In this document: positions 10,201 to 17,024 of the stretch, one piece after another
Numbering within the stretch: the first letter of the stretch is position 1
How the letters are laid out: each line of letters starts with the position of its first letter
DNA from: a virus
Direction: 5' to 3' (one strand)
IMG/VR virus record: IMGVR_UViG_3300042475_003616
Span: 1 to 46,024 of that record
DNA: 46,024 nt
The notes under the pieces: generated by a model
What the model saw: the letters and a program-made list of their open reading frames with translations, nothing else
Told to the model about the DNA's origin: nothing
The model's database searches: none
Program-made: the position numbers and the translations under genes

Positions 10201-13200
10201 AAATGGATCTATATCAGACTCTCCAGGTTTAAAATTAATACCAGATAATTGCTGAATTAATTTTTCTATAGATGCTCTAATTTCTACTTGAGCTTTTTGA
10301 GCTACTTTTAATGGATCTTCTTTTGCGCTAGGATCAGCAGTAGTTCTCGTGGATTCTTGCGTCTTTTTTGCCTGTTCTACTAAATATTGGGTTAAAACCC
10401 CCTGAATTTGGGAAAAAGCATTATTCATACTTTCATTACGCTGACGCTCGTTTTCCAATACAGAAGCTTGTGCGTTATATCCACGTGCAGCACTAGTATC
10501 TCCAAGCTGAGATGCTGCGTCTGCAAAATTTCCCAATTTAGCGGCTTCAACAGCTGTTTTAGCAGCTGCCAAGGCATTATTAAAATCTTTTTGAAGTGTT
10601 AAAGAAAAACCGACTGATTGTGCGAAATTATCAAATTTACCCCTAACATCTCCTATATTTTGAAGAAGAGCTTGGACTTCTTTATCAAACTTTCCACTGT
10701 TTCGATCTATAGATGTAAATAAATCACTTTTAGTCTTTGTTTCTCCTAGAGCTGGGCGAGTAACCTGTTCATAAAAATCACCCTGACTTAATTTTTGAAA
10801 TTGTTCTTGTTGGTCTTTTGGAATCTCCAATAAATTTAATAAATCAGTTCTAGATTGACCGGATAAATTTCTTAATTTTTCGGGATCATATCTTCCGCCA
10901 CGAGGGCCGGTGGGAGCCATGTTTTTTTTAAAAAAAGTATCTAATTGATTTACAAATTTTCTATTTTCTTCCAGATTACCAGTACTAGCTATTTTTGAGC
11001 CCAAAGAATTTCTGAATTCTGTATCTATCTGTTTTCTATCTTTGTTTGTATAAATTTTGTCGGAACTAATGCCCATTTCTACATCAGTATAACCGATTTC
11101 ATCTCTAGTTTTTTCAAAATATTTCTGAATACTTTCTCTATTGTTATCACTTTCTGTTTTAGTCTGTAATGCTATAGTATTCTTATCGAGAGCGACTTGT
11201 AGTCCTGCAAAATCTTTATTAATTACGGCAGAGATCGCTTGAGCTTGTAATTCTGGATTACTAGTAAAATCTTTGCCAATGTTTTTTATTAATTCCTGTT
11301 CTGCTTTTCCAGCTTCAATATTTTGACCTTTACTTTGCAAATCTTGAAGTTGTTCAAAACTAGTTTTTGTTCTTTGGCTAGCCTCTGTAAATTGAGTTAA
11401 CTCGGATGCAGACTGTTGTGCTTTAGAAGATAACTCTGGTAAATTTGTATTTAATTCTTTTATAACTCCAGTTAAACCAGTTAAAGCCCCAATTAAACCT
11501 CCAACAATAGCGCCTTTTGGACCAGCAACTAAAGCCCCTGTTCCTGCAAAGCTACCTATATCTCCGAAAGCTGACGCTGCTGCTGAACCAACCCTGGTTT
11601 CTTTAGTTTGTTGTCCGATAGCATTTGCAATTGTTTGTGCTAAAATTGGAGCACCAATTGCTAATGCCGAACCTCCAGCGGTAACACCAGCTCCAAGTTT
11701 TTGCCCGAAAGTAGTTTTTTGGGCATTTCTAACGTTTTGACTTAATTGGCGACGAGTTTCTTCCGATGCTAATCCAGAATCCCTGGCTGCTCTTAAGTTT
11801 GCTTTCGCAGCTTCAACATTTGTTTTTGTTAAATCATTTAAACTTTGTTTAAACTGGTTTCCAAATCCAGAAAGAGCAAAAGCAACAAATCCTAATTGCG
11901 TTACTAATGCTGCAACACTAGCGCTTAAATCTGCTGGAGCCGTATCTTCTTCTACAAAGTTTGGAACAAAACCTCCACTGTAACCACGACTTTTAATAGC
12001 TCGTGATCTAGCCCCTGAATTCGGTTCGTCACGAGTGTTAAAAACACCTAAGCCTAAAGGATTGTAACCGCTAGCAGCTAAGCGTTTGTCTTGAGCAACA
12101 TAAATTTTTCCAGATGAAACGCCAGCTGCGCGCTCACGATTAACAGCGTCCTGCAATGCTGAGAAATTTGGAACATATCCTTGAGCAGCAAGTTTTGCTG
12201 TTTTATCATAAGGAATTCCAGTGGCAGATGCCATCTTTTTTACAAAACTAAGTACGGAATCTGGAGATTTTCTAAATTTTAAATCCGCTGCTGCAAAACC
12301 ACCTACATTTCCATCAAAAATATCTTGTAATTTTACCCCATTTGGGCCTGCTAACTCGCTTGCAAAAAATTCAAATCTTTGATTACCACTTTCGCCTTTA
12401 ACAGCTTTACTTAAAGCTCTATTAACTACAGCTTCAAATAATCTTCCATAAATTTGAGAAAATGCAGACTTATCTATAAATTGATTAAAATCTTCTCCAG
12501 TAACTGGAACTATTTGCGATCCTTTTGGAAGAACTTGATTTGCTAAATCTGTAATAATTGGTGTTAAACGATTATTGATATCATCTTGAAAAGTAAAAGG
12601 GTTTTTAGTCCCCATCGTAGTAAAATCAAAAGGGACTGGCTTTGCGCCTTTAGTTAATATAATTTTACCCCTCTCTTCATCTTGGGGGCCTTGAGAAGCG
12701 TACAAGTAACCAAATTTACCAGAGCCTCTTAGCGCCCCACTGGTAGTAACAATACCTTTCCTTGAAGCAGCAAGTTGTCTGATATCATCTTCAATCTCTT
12801 GTTGGCTTCGATTCCCACCATTTTTTAATACGGCAGCTTTTACTAATCCATAATCTGTTGAAGTTACTTGTCCAACTTTTAATCCAAGACTATCAGCAAA
12901 AGGAATATATTTACCAATATTAGATTTAGAGACATTAAAATTTGGAACGAATCCCTTTGCGGCATTTGGTGGTGTCACAAACGTTCCCTTTTCATCGTTT
13001 GGGCCGACCACTGTTTTAAAAGATTCTGCATTATTAACTGTAGCTAAAAATGAACCGCCCTGACCATCATATAATCTTTTCTTCCTAATTCCTCCTGGTT
13101 CATAACCAGCTTGATAAGCTCCAATAGTTTCCGCAAGAGCATCTTTTTTTGAAACCCCCGCTGCAAAATTTGGTACATAACCAGCCGCTTTTCCTGGCTT

Positions 13201-14808
13201 TCCTGTTGGTGGGGCCATCGGAACCCCATCTTTAACTTTAACACCACCTCTAGATAAAATACTAGCAACTTGAGCCGCAACTTGTTGTTGTTTTTGTAAC
13301 TCGACAGTTTGGGCTCTTAATGTTGTTAATAAAGTTTCTGCAAGTTTATTGACTCCAGCAGTTCCTTGGCTCATTTGAGCAATTAAAGCTGGATTCTTTG
13401 AAAGAATATCTGTTATACTTCTTTGTAATTCTGCTTGTTGTTTTGCCGCATTATTTAATCCTAAAAAGTCTTTAGCACTCCCCACCGCATACTTACTTAA
13501 ATCAGCAAATAGTTTTGCAAAAATTCCTCCTAGTAATGCTAAACCTGGCCCAGCAATAATTTGCCCCAAACCATCAAGAATACCTTTTCCTAGCACACTA
13601 CCATAACTGCCCCCCTCGCTTTCATTAATGCCCCCCAATACTTGATTTGCTCCACCTACTACACGTTCAAAAGCTGGACCAAGAACTCTCCCCCCAGCGT
13701 TAGCCGCAAGTTGTTTTGCATTTTCTTTTAATATATTAATTTGTGCCGCATAAGTTTGATTTAGTTCTTCATTACGACGGATGGCTTGGTCAGTAGTAGA
13801 TGCAGCGACATTTAAAGCACTATTATAGATGGAATATTCTTTGCCTAAATCCGCAAGAGCTGCTTTTAAAATGTTAATTTGGAAAACACCACCAACTTTT
13901 TCAGCAACGTCTGCTTGTTGTAATGTTCCTAATTGATCATAAGTTTTAGCTAAGTCTTGTAACAATTGAATCGTAGACTTAATTTGTCCAGAACTATCCA
14001 TTGTATCAATTCCTAAATTTTCTAATAAATCTACAACCTTACCTCTTTGTAATCTTGTAAAGATTGTTTTAAATGAGTTACCGATTACGGCGCCACCACG
14101 GGCGGTTGTTTGTTGCGCCGCTGTTACGATAGCGATTAATTCATTTAGTGATACTCCAGATTGTGCCGCGCTACTACCAACACGAGATAACGCATCCGCT
14201 AAATCAGCAGAACTGACAGCAAAGGCTGCGTCAACGTTAGCGAATTTATTAACAACTTCTGAAGCCGTAACCGCTTGAGAAGCATAAGAGTTGACTGCCG
14301 CAGTAAGAGACTCGACACTTTTAGCTGCATCTAAGCCACTTAACCTTGATAAAATTAAAGCTTGGTTTGTTCTTTTTAATGTTTCTTCCACTCCAAGACC
14401 TTGACGAGAAAATTCTGTAGCAGCTTTAGCTACTTCGCCAAAAGATTGTCCAGTATCTTTTGCAATATTAAATAGCTCTGATCCAAATTTGTTTAACTGA
14501 GAAGTCGAAACATTAAGAATAACATTTATTTCTGCTAAAGATTTTTGAACTTCTACCGTAGAAGCAGCTAAAGCCCCAAAAGCTTTTTCTAAACCGAATA
14601 TGATTCCAGCGCTAGCACCGAAAGCAATTACGCGAGCATTAGATGCCGCTAATGATTTTTCAAATTCATTAACTTGACCAGTAATTCTACCAAGTGGTTG
14701 ATCACCCTTGGTTTTTAAATTGATGTTATACGACTTATTGACAGTTTTCTGAATTTCTCTTTCTAACTGTCGTGTATCTCCACCAACTGAAACATTAATT
14801 GCAGCCAT
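4288..14808 (-). CDS. Giant tail tape measure protein (TP901-like core plus polyprotein-like domains)
   Basis: A 3506-residue protein, ATG 14808, with AAGGA-type ribosome-binding sequence just upstream. Residues about 50-400 match the tape measure core (TP901/PhageMin-type): 'TEFSRQGLGVEETLKR', 'SYASQAVTASEVVNKFANVD', 'TTARGGAVIGNSFKTIFTR'. Gly/Ala-rich hydrophobic segments lie near 400-440, 950-980 and 1045-1115; coiled-coil-like helices fill much of 1100-1810. A Gly/Ser/Asn linker lies at about 1820-1900. After it the protein is modular, with two copies of a 75-residue block and two of a 130-residue block. A G(Y/F)(V/I)PNF-type motif recurs near residues 544, 618, 876, 945, 1932, 1999, 2642, 2713, 2745, 3322 and 3442. 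Between 620 and 875 is a possible PD-(D/E)XK domain. The protein sets tail length and is ejected with DNA in characterised phages. At about 0.15 nm per residue the upper limit is near 525 nm, less if only the helical half acts as ruler. Confidence 0.9.
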   Translation of the reverse strand: MAAINVSVGGDTRQLEREIQKTVNKSYNINLKTKGDQPLGRITGQVNEFEKSLAASNARVIAFGASAGIIFGLEKAFGALAASTVEVQKSLAEINVILNVSTSQLNKFGSELFNIAKDTGQSFGEVAKAATEFSRQGLGVEETLKRTNQALILSRLSGLDAAKSVESLTAAVNSYASQAVTASEVVNKFANVDAAFAVSSADLADALSRVGSSAAQSGVSLNELIAIVTAAQQTTARGGAVIGNSFKTIFTRLQRGKVVDLLENLGIDTMDSSGQIKSTIQLLQDLAKTYDQLGTLQQADVAEKVGGVFQINILKAALADLGKEYSIYNSALNVAASTTDQAIRRNEELNQTYAAQINILKENAKQLAANAGGRVLGPAFERVVGGANQVLGGINESEGGSYGSVLGKGILDGLGQIIAGPGLALLGGIFAKLFADLSKYAVGSAKDFLGLNNAAKQQAELQRSITDILSKNPALIAQMSQGTAGVNKLAETLLTTLRAQTVELQKQQQVAAQVASILSRGGVKVKDGVPMAPPTGKPGKAAGYVPNFAAGVSKKDALAETIGAYQAGYEPGGIRKKRLYDGQGGSFLATVNNAESFKTVVGPNDEKGTFVTPPNAAKGFVPNFNVSKSNIGKYIPFADSLGLKVGQVTSTDYGLVKAAVLKNGGNRSQQEIEDDIRQLAASRKGIVTTSGALRGSGKFGYLYASQGPQDEERGKIILTKGAKPVPFDFTTMGTKNPFTFQDDINNRLTPIITDLANQVLPKGSQIVPVTGEDFNQFIDKSAFSQIYGRLFEAVVNRALSKAVKGESGNQRFEFFASELAGPNGVKLQDIFDGNVGGFAAADLKFRKSPDSVLSFVKKMASATGIPYDKTAKLAAQGYVPNFSALQDAVNRERAAGVSSGKIYVAQDKRLAASGYNPLGLGVFNTRDEPNSGARSRAIKSRGYSGGFVPNFVEEDTAPADLSASVAALVTQLGFVAFALSGFGNQFKQSLNDLTKTNVEAAKANLRAARDSGLASEETRRQLSQNVRNAQKTTFGQKLGAGVTAGGSALAIGAPILAQTIANAIGQQTKETRVGSAAASAFGDIGSFAGTGALVAGPKGAIVGGLIGALTGLTGVIKELNTNLPELSSKAQQSASELTQFTEASQRTKTSFEQLQDLQSKGQNIEAGKAEQELIKNIGKDFTSNPELQAQAISAVINKDFAGLQVALDKNTIALQTKTESDNNRESIQKYFEKTRDEIGYTDVEMGISSDKIYTNKDRKQIDTEFRNSLGSKIASTGNLEENRKFVNQLDTFFKKNMAPTGPRGGRYDPEKLRNLSGQSRTDLLNLLEIPKDQQEQFQKLSQGDFYEQVTRPALGETKTKSDLFTSIDRNSGKFDKEVQALLQNIGDVRGKFDNFAQSVGFSLTLQKDFNNALAAAKTAVEAAKLGNFADAASQLGDTSAARGYNAQASVLENERQRNESMNNAFSQIQGVLTQYLVEQAKKTQESTRTTADPSAKEDPLKVAQKAQVEIRASIEKLIQQLSGINFKPGESDIDPFKSIEENLKRVFEKANVPKEQQAELAQKLTPELQNLVREAVLGNTLLKQLNTVMAEQQVGEIMKEFIAASQTAVGGRERFANTNLTFLNPFYQAIGDLINLNKGTQGRDVDIEKGRASLGLLDQVSTIVGRNIIPEIGNDNPLRQQAVEGLSLDIFNQLNSVFEEFKKLPQEQLGGLPTTILKTFGQQVGLKEEEVTAQIESGNIETLIDTIADKLAAIQVGGKVDDQVLQPLRDSAIEELLKDPKISEETATALREGFGKNLSAETLAVTELGKHTDLLTDIRDALQDPVSGQKKSGENGSESGDTPSKGSSTQSSPDAGGKNKKSSKENSSETSGNGSSGGSSGGGSGNGNYSANGAPRKESVPISPPVDPEAIKPIVFDIFKDEEDFQNFGKGYMPAYAKELNSIRKGVGGAKGSDYPLFVPNLNGDGAWINSGEKLIPNFANTGETAILTRKMQKAVNMAKGYVPNEKELQEALLRAAGINSLVQKNLGLGFDKPLGMAGEIPGVELFDPNDPKNKDFRAFTEIYGRSAKVSFKRGESIGIGTIANEATALTQNELPAGITYNPTKMDENIRQMREMGRVVGILGERGSIGDKDTKEKAAKAYRERLKEYADKIIALNENANTPFAKTKTVNLTGMEDFDQRVFGVNDPNRGFITSEFVRSNSRDYSIERLSTLNAMLFEGLQKRAIKKEDLITQGLAKDQNEADYIIKEIEKISSLIGGPKPVKPSISVSGGQTPAKPSISITSSVPDTANINSTLPGGKDFASTIIDTYRTANNNNLINTDPAKIIDQYIKNPGKLMLDNPETFDLIDKSVRGYLENPTKKPTDALSKEIQKAFNAKNPKSMNKWIDSLGLGNDGRAISRSGQVLTIGYVNGSKQKPLGYREAAMAAGAGFQADGRLVFPGRDMAREINYVKPDGTILSYKRVREKGRSDMPLRLVSATRPPNQEYITEGTSNDVIGVKEGNRTKYYSTADAELGGLGRYKGEKVIDAKGNATIYSDTGKKVGSSRSLANEPEVAEAIKRGGSISDIEKATRIARDRIRFEQTGQKIIGGENNQPAMQVNSKGQGDYVPKADPVKKVPPPPPKKEVYIEDLEKEEIKTKANGYIPSFTKEMQDIRKGIGGAIPTDTPLFIPNLNGEPAVINSGEKLIPNFAGTGETAVLTREMQKMMTVAQGYIPKKAQKYSGMGLINSIKARHGMDDEDRFSNGFVPNFYELGKTYSSRAKLLQSKQSDSPMFRTYSSRTKLFESSIEKPSLWKRLNERSDIRNRERGRSGPERSRGSRKLRSASIDKEANSFDDQSVMSQVDLSKFKNWSKKDMEFFEDLGFSYYGGPKLAKNEFPVYVPYKEGEENYNKERFNFREWMFKSGSPAGKIAQRSLPNYPIRRSNNYDNGPKASQSMFFGPWDDSSLPMSTRMMIWNNRKYSNQRTANLGYNEGPNKPPAKFDQWYQRAYDAAALAMTQSPMSNGYVGSPGPASTMPSRLNYTMPDGRTFNYTRQNIPGQTRRDLRLSSVTRPQNEQYVTEGTSNDTIASRKGNVTEYYGSQGAMLGGLGNYLGRKYSDYGPAAKTFIEDAKGAVVASSQSLSYTPEVQKVIQAGGSVRDIEMATTAARDRMSPRADRLSKMDPAQRDIMTKYYFEEDLAKKLPNGINFVSPMYELTEKESQQEILYTQGRGKRPAIISQKSREAENMRMEYLKKSAESVGMGDRFETEYLAAQERQILRAEQRKPIDQARASINRTDRFIQETDAYLMKNSPSEQYLKDRESFIIPKPVPLEDEDKNRYAKGYVPNFAIDPTAISAAKLREKREAGSDSIPTFTMYNNKPMVYDAKTQTPASAIRDHAFEGGYEGVVKRQFGSNASKNIVANMAYKMPKDGMAKTNSANNSGPVFNINFSPQTTYSSQRNGDIPNFANITKKYDTMIADMRTSLKTVWDKYGSLDNITKSNIRDGKLNSGTPRTKRTLQSINII
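5350..5750 (-). repeat. Tape measure domain duplication, copy 2
   Basis: Codes for about residues 3020-3153 of the tape measure. It shares an ordered set of motifs with the copy at 7075-7470: 'NYTMPDGRTFNYTR', 'LRLSSVTRPQNEQYVTEGTS', 'GGLGNYLG', a Ser-rich step, 'PEVQKVIQAGGSVRDIE' and 'AARDRM'. The function of this domain is unknown. Confidence 0.75.
6440..6548 (-). repeat. Short tandem repeat in tape measure (YSSR(A/T)KL)
   Basis: Two adjacent copies of about 19 residues, 'KTYSSRAKLLQSKQSDSPMF' and 'RTYSSRTKLFESS', sit just after a GFVPNF motif. The nucleotide copies also match closely (gaataagtt...ttagttctact / gaataagtt...ttagccctgct). A small recent tandem duplication is the likely origin. 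Confidence 0.7.
6660..6888 (-). repeat. Tape measure 75-residue block, copy 2
   Basis: Codes for about residues 2641-2716. The order 'GYIPSFTKEMQDIRKGIGGA', 'PLFIPNLNG', 'INSGEKLIPNFAGTGETAVL', 'TREMQK' and 'GYIPKK' repeats that of the block at 8797-9021 almost residue for residue, so the two are clear duplicates. Both flank large domains of unknown function. Confidence 0.85.
7075..7470 (-). repeat. Tape measure domain duplication, copy 1
   Basis: Codes for about residues 2447-2578. Matching motifs with copy 2 (5350-5750) are 'NYVKPDGTILSYKR', 'LRLVSATRPPNQEYITEGTS', 'GGLGRYKG', 'SSRSLANEPEVAEAIKRGGS' and 'ARDRI'. The function of this domain is unknown. Confidence 0.75.
8797..9021 (-). repeat. 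Tape measure 75-residue block, copy 1
   Basis: Codes for about residues 1930-2004, right after the Gly/Ser linker. Shared order with copy 2 (6660-6888): 'GYMPAYAKELNSIRKGVGGA', 'PLFVPNLNG', 'INSGEKLIPNFANTGETAIL', 'TRKMQK' and 'GYVPNEKE'. Confidence 0.85.
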
Positions 14809-14833
14809 TTTTCCTTATTCCTTTGTTATTAAG

Positions 14834-14843
14834 TATTTACACT
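14834..14843 (-). promoter_or_regulatory. AGTGTAAATA motif upstream of the tape measure gene
   Basis: Minus-strand AGTGTAAATA ends 25 nt before the tape measure ATG and starts right after the stop of the upstream ORF. It is identical to the copies at 42477-42486 and 41133-41142. A ribosome-binding sequence (AAGGA) lies between motif and start, so a promoter here would give a normal leader. Proposed late promoter; not tested. Confidence 0.5.
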
Positions 14844-15863
14844 TTATAAACTTTCTCGAACCTTTAAATAATCATGTTTTTCTAAAGTACCACCTTTTTC
14901 TTTAGCCAAATCTAATAAAGTTTTACCTTTAAACTTTTCTACTTTAATACCCATTTGTTCTAAATCTTCTGGGGTCGCTCCAACTAGGCTTGATACTGCA
15001 TTTTTACCTTTATTCTTTTTATTAGCTGCTTTTTTGTAAGATTTATTTTGATCTTCTAGCCATCCTATAAATTTTTCCGGATCTTCTAAGATATTTTCAG
15101 GAACAGGGCTTCCACTTTCGGCATAACTTTTTATAGTATTTTTATATAGTTTCCCGTATATAAGAATATCTGATTGATATTTTGTACAATCTAATAATTT
15201 TTTACCCCAAAAAACTTCTGGATTTTCTGTTAAAAAAACTAGATTTTGAAAGAATCCTGATGCGGCTAATAATTTAATATGCAATTCACTAATTTTGTGT
15301 TGGAAAATCCCAAATGTTTTTTTTAACTTTTCAAAAAAATCTTCATCTATATCATAATAATCAGAAAAATCACTAAAAAATTTATTTTGTAAAGAGGCGT
15401 CTTTATAAGTATTAAAAACTATTAGTTCGTCAACGAACCTGTTATTTGCATAATCTTCTGCCGTATAGTTGATAATTTCATTTCTTTCTTTGATAAGAGT
15501 AATTAAAATCGACTCAACTTTTTTGATCTGTTTATCAATCGCACGCTTTTCAGTTGGGAACTGTAGGCTTAACTTTGTTTTATTTAAATTTGATTTTGAA
15601 CGTTGTAAAATTTTAATTTCAGATTCTTTTTTACTAGTCCACCAGCCGCCGTCAATAGCTTCTTTAATTTTTTCTTCTTCCGTTGGTAGACCCTTTTGTT
15701 TTGCGGCCTCTAATAGGTTTTTATATTTTGAATTAACGCCAAAGCTTTCGATTATCGTAGGATGTTTAAAATAAATATTATAATTATCTATTTTATATAA
15801 AGTATACCCACAAATTATTTCATAAAATAATTCTTCATAATTTAATGAAGATTTATTATCCAC
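14844..15863 (-). CDS. Tail assembly chaperone-like protein (GTG start)
   Basis: A 339-residue protein of unrecognised family. No ATG lies in the N-terminal half; the first in-frame start is GTG 15863, directly preceded in frame by TAG and TAA, which end the upstream 274-residue ORF. The two ORFs therefore share one frame, separated by two stops and one codon. A weak GGG precedes the GTG. The protein is mostly helical and Lys/Glu-rich, with a tract 'KSYKKAANKKNKGKNA' near residue 275. Its C-terminus, 'GIKVEKFKGKTLLDLAKEKG', faintly resembles an ankyrin-type turn. The position between tail tube and tape measure fits the second tail assembly chaperone (lambda gpGT slot). This assignment comes mainly from context. 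Confidence 0.45.
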   Translation of the reverse strand: MDNKSSLNYEELFYEIICGYTLYKIDNYNIYFKHPTIIESFGVNSKYKNLLEAAKQKGLPTEEEKIKEAIDGGWWTSKKESEIKILQRSKSNLNKTKLSLQFPTEKRAIDKQIKKVESILITLIKERNEIINYTAEDYANNRFVDELIVFNTYKDASLQNKFFSDFSDYYDIDEDFFEKLKKTFGIFQHKISELHIKLLAASGFFQNLVFLTENPEVFWGKKLLDCTKYQSDILIYGKLYKNTIKSYAESGSPVPENILEDPEKFIGWLEDQNKSYKKAANKKNKGKNAVSSLVGATPEDLEQMGIKVEKFKGKTLLDLAKEKGGTLEKHDYLKVRESL

Positions 15864-15869
15864 ATTCTA

Positions 15870-16694
15870 TTACCCAACGCTTTGGGGCGCCGGAGGTGTA
15901 GCCAGACTATCCGAAATTACATCTGACGTGGATTCAGGCGCGGGAGCGGGCGCAGGAGCAGGCTCGGTTTCTTCTGTAGAAATAACTTCGGATTCATTTA
16001 CTTCTTCTACTTGGTTTAAACTATCATCATATGATTTCAAATCTTCAAAAGAATTTGCCCTACCTAAAAACCATAAAGTAATTAAATATGTTAATCGTCT
16101 TAATACTGTTAAAATAAAAGTATTTTTATCAGCACCATCTTCTAATAAATCATAAGAATCCAATTTAGAATCGAAATTTGGTTCTTCAAAAATCATTTTA
16201 GGCTGCTCTTCTATTATTTCATAAGAAAGGTTTAATACCCACCATAAAATACTACGATTACGAGCTTTCGATTCGGCTGTATTTTCAAAAATAGAAATTT
16301 GAGAAGCTTCAAAAGCTTGAATTTCATTTTTGATATTTTCTAAATCATTTATCAAAATTCCGGCGCGTTCTTTTTCGTCTTCCGTTCTATCACTAACATT
16401 TTTAATTAAAATAGATTGTAATTCAAAAGATTTATCTCTAAAATCTATTAATAAATTTCCATATACCTCTCTATCTTTTTCACTTATACTTCCGCCCCCA
16501 TTTGATAAGATCGTATTCCACGCAGCTTTTGGAAGAACTCCAGCTTTAGCAAATCTTGACACTTCTGATGAATAAAAAAGCTCACCTTCTTCTTTTAATT
16601 TTCTATTAGGTTTTAAAATAGCAAATTTTTTAGTTTCGTCTTTATCATTTTTTATTTCAAACTCGTATAACCAATTTTTATTATATTTTTCCAT
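15870..16694 (-). CDS. Tail assembly chaperone-like protein
   Basis: A 274-residue protein with ATG at 16694. The N-terminus 'KNWLYEFEIKND...KKFAILKPNRKLKEEGELFYSSE' resembles the opening of putative tail assembly chaperones of large phages, with an early beta segment and then a conserved 'P.....EE.EL.YS' helix. The middle is helical. The C-terminal 50 residues are acidic and Pro/Ala-rich (PAPAPAPAPE), a likely flexible tail. The next ORF continues in the same frame after TAA TAG. In characterised siphoviruses such chaperones bind the tape measure and recruit tail tube subunits. The assignment rests on position and this N-terminal pattern. Confidence 0.5.
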   Translation of the reverse strand: MEKYNKNWLYEFEIKNDKDETKKFAILKPNRKLKEEGELFYSSEVSRFAKAGVLPKAAWNTILSNGGGSISEKDREVYGNLLIDFRDKSFELQSILIKNVSDRTEDEKERAGILINDLENIKNEIQAFEASQISIFENTAESKARNRSILWWVLNLSYEIIEEQPKMIFEEPNFDSKLDSYDLLEDGADKNTFILTVLRRLTYLITLWFLGRANSFEDLKSYDDSLNQVEEVNESEVISTEETEPAPAPAPAPESTSDVISDSLATPPAPQSVG

Positions 16695-16708
16695 ATATAT
16701 ATTTAATA

Positions 16709-16933
16709 TTATTTCTTTGTTAAATTAAAATCAAAATTATTTAACTGCTCTTCGATATTTCTATAACAATTATTTCCATAATCAAGAACACGTTTCCTTA
16801 ATCGTTGAAAATCTTCTTCATTGATTTTACCTTGAGATTCAAGATCTTCTAAAGTATATAAAAAACTTAAATATAATTTTTTAATATCTCTATAAATAAA
16901 CCCTCTTACGAAATCATTTAAGTCAATATTCAT
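16709..16933 (-). CDS. Small helical protein between tail tube and chaperone genes
   Basis: A 74-residue, predominantly helical protein, beginning 'MNIDLNDFVRGFIYRDIKK' and containing 'KINEEDFQRLRKRVLDYG'. The start at ATG 16933 is preceded very closely by AAAGG. It is the first gene after the tail tube terminator and has a GTGTAA-type motif 27 nt upstream, so it probably opens the tail-assembly operon that runs through the tape measure. No family recognised; a role in tail assembly is inferred only from position. Confidence 0.55.
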   Translation of the reverse strand: MNIDLNDFVRGFIYRDIKKLYLSFLYTLEDLESQGKINEEDFQRLRKRVLDYGNNCYRNIEEQLNNFDFNLTKK

Positions 16934-16960
16934 CCTTTACAAAACCTTTTACCTTAAAAT

Positions 16961-16970
16961 AGATTACACA
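16961..16970 (-). promoter_or_regulatory. TGTGTAATCT motif upstream of the 74-residue gene
   Basis: Minus-strand TGTGTAATCT lies between the tail tube terminator (16974-17003) and ATG 16933, with 27 nt between motif and start. It keeps the GTGTAA core but diverges after it. Its location just after a terminator supports a new transcription start for the tail-assembly block. Confidence 0.4.
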
Positions 16971-16973
16971 TAT

Positions 16974-17003
16974 AAAAAAAAATGGGCACCTTTCGGTGCC
17001 CAT
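16974..17003 (-). terminator. Intrinsic terminator after the tail tube gene
   Basis: Read on the minus strand, a perfect 9-bp stem ATGGGCACC/GGTGCCCAT with a GAAA tetraloop is followed by a run of eight T. It lies 21 nt after the tail tube stop codon, the textbook arrangement for a Rho-independent terminator. It would limit read-through from the abundant tube mRNA into the assembly genes. Confidence 0.9.
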
Positions 17004-17024
17004 AATTTTAATTTATATTTTTAA

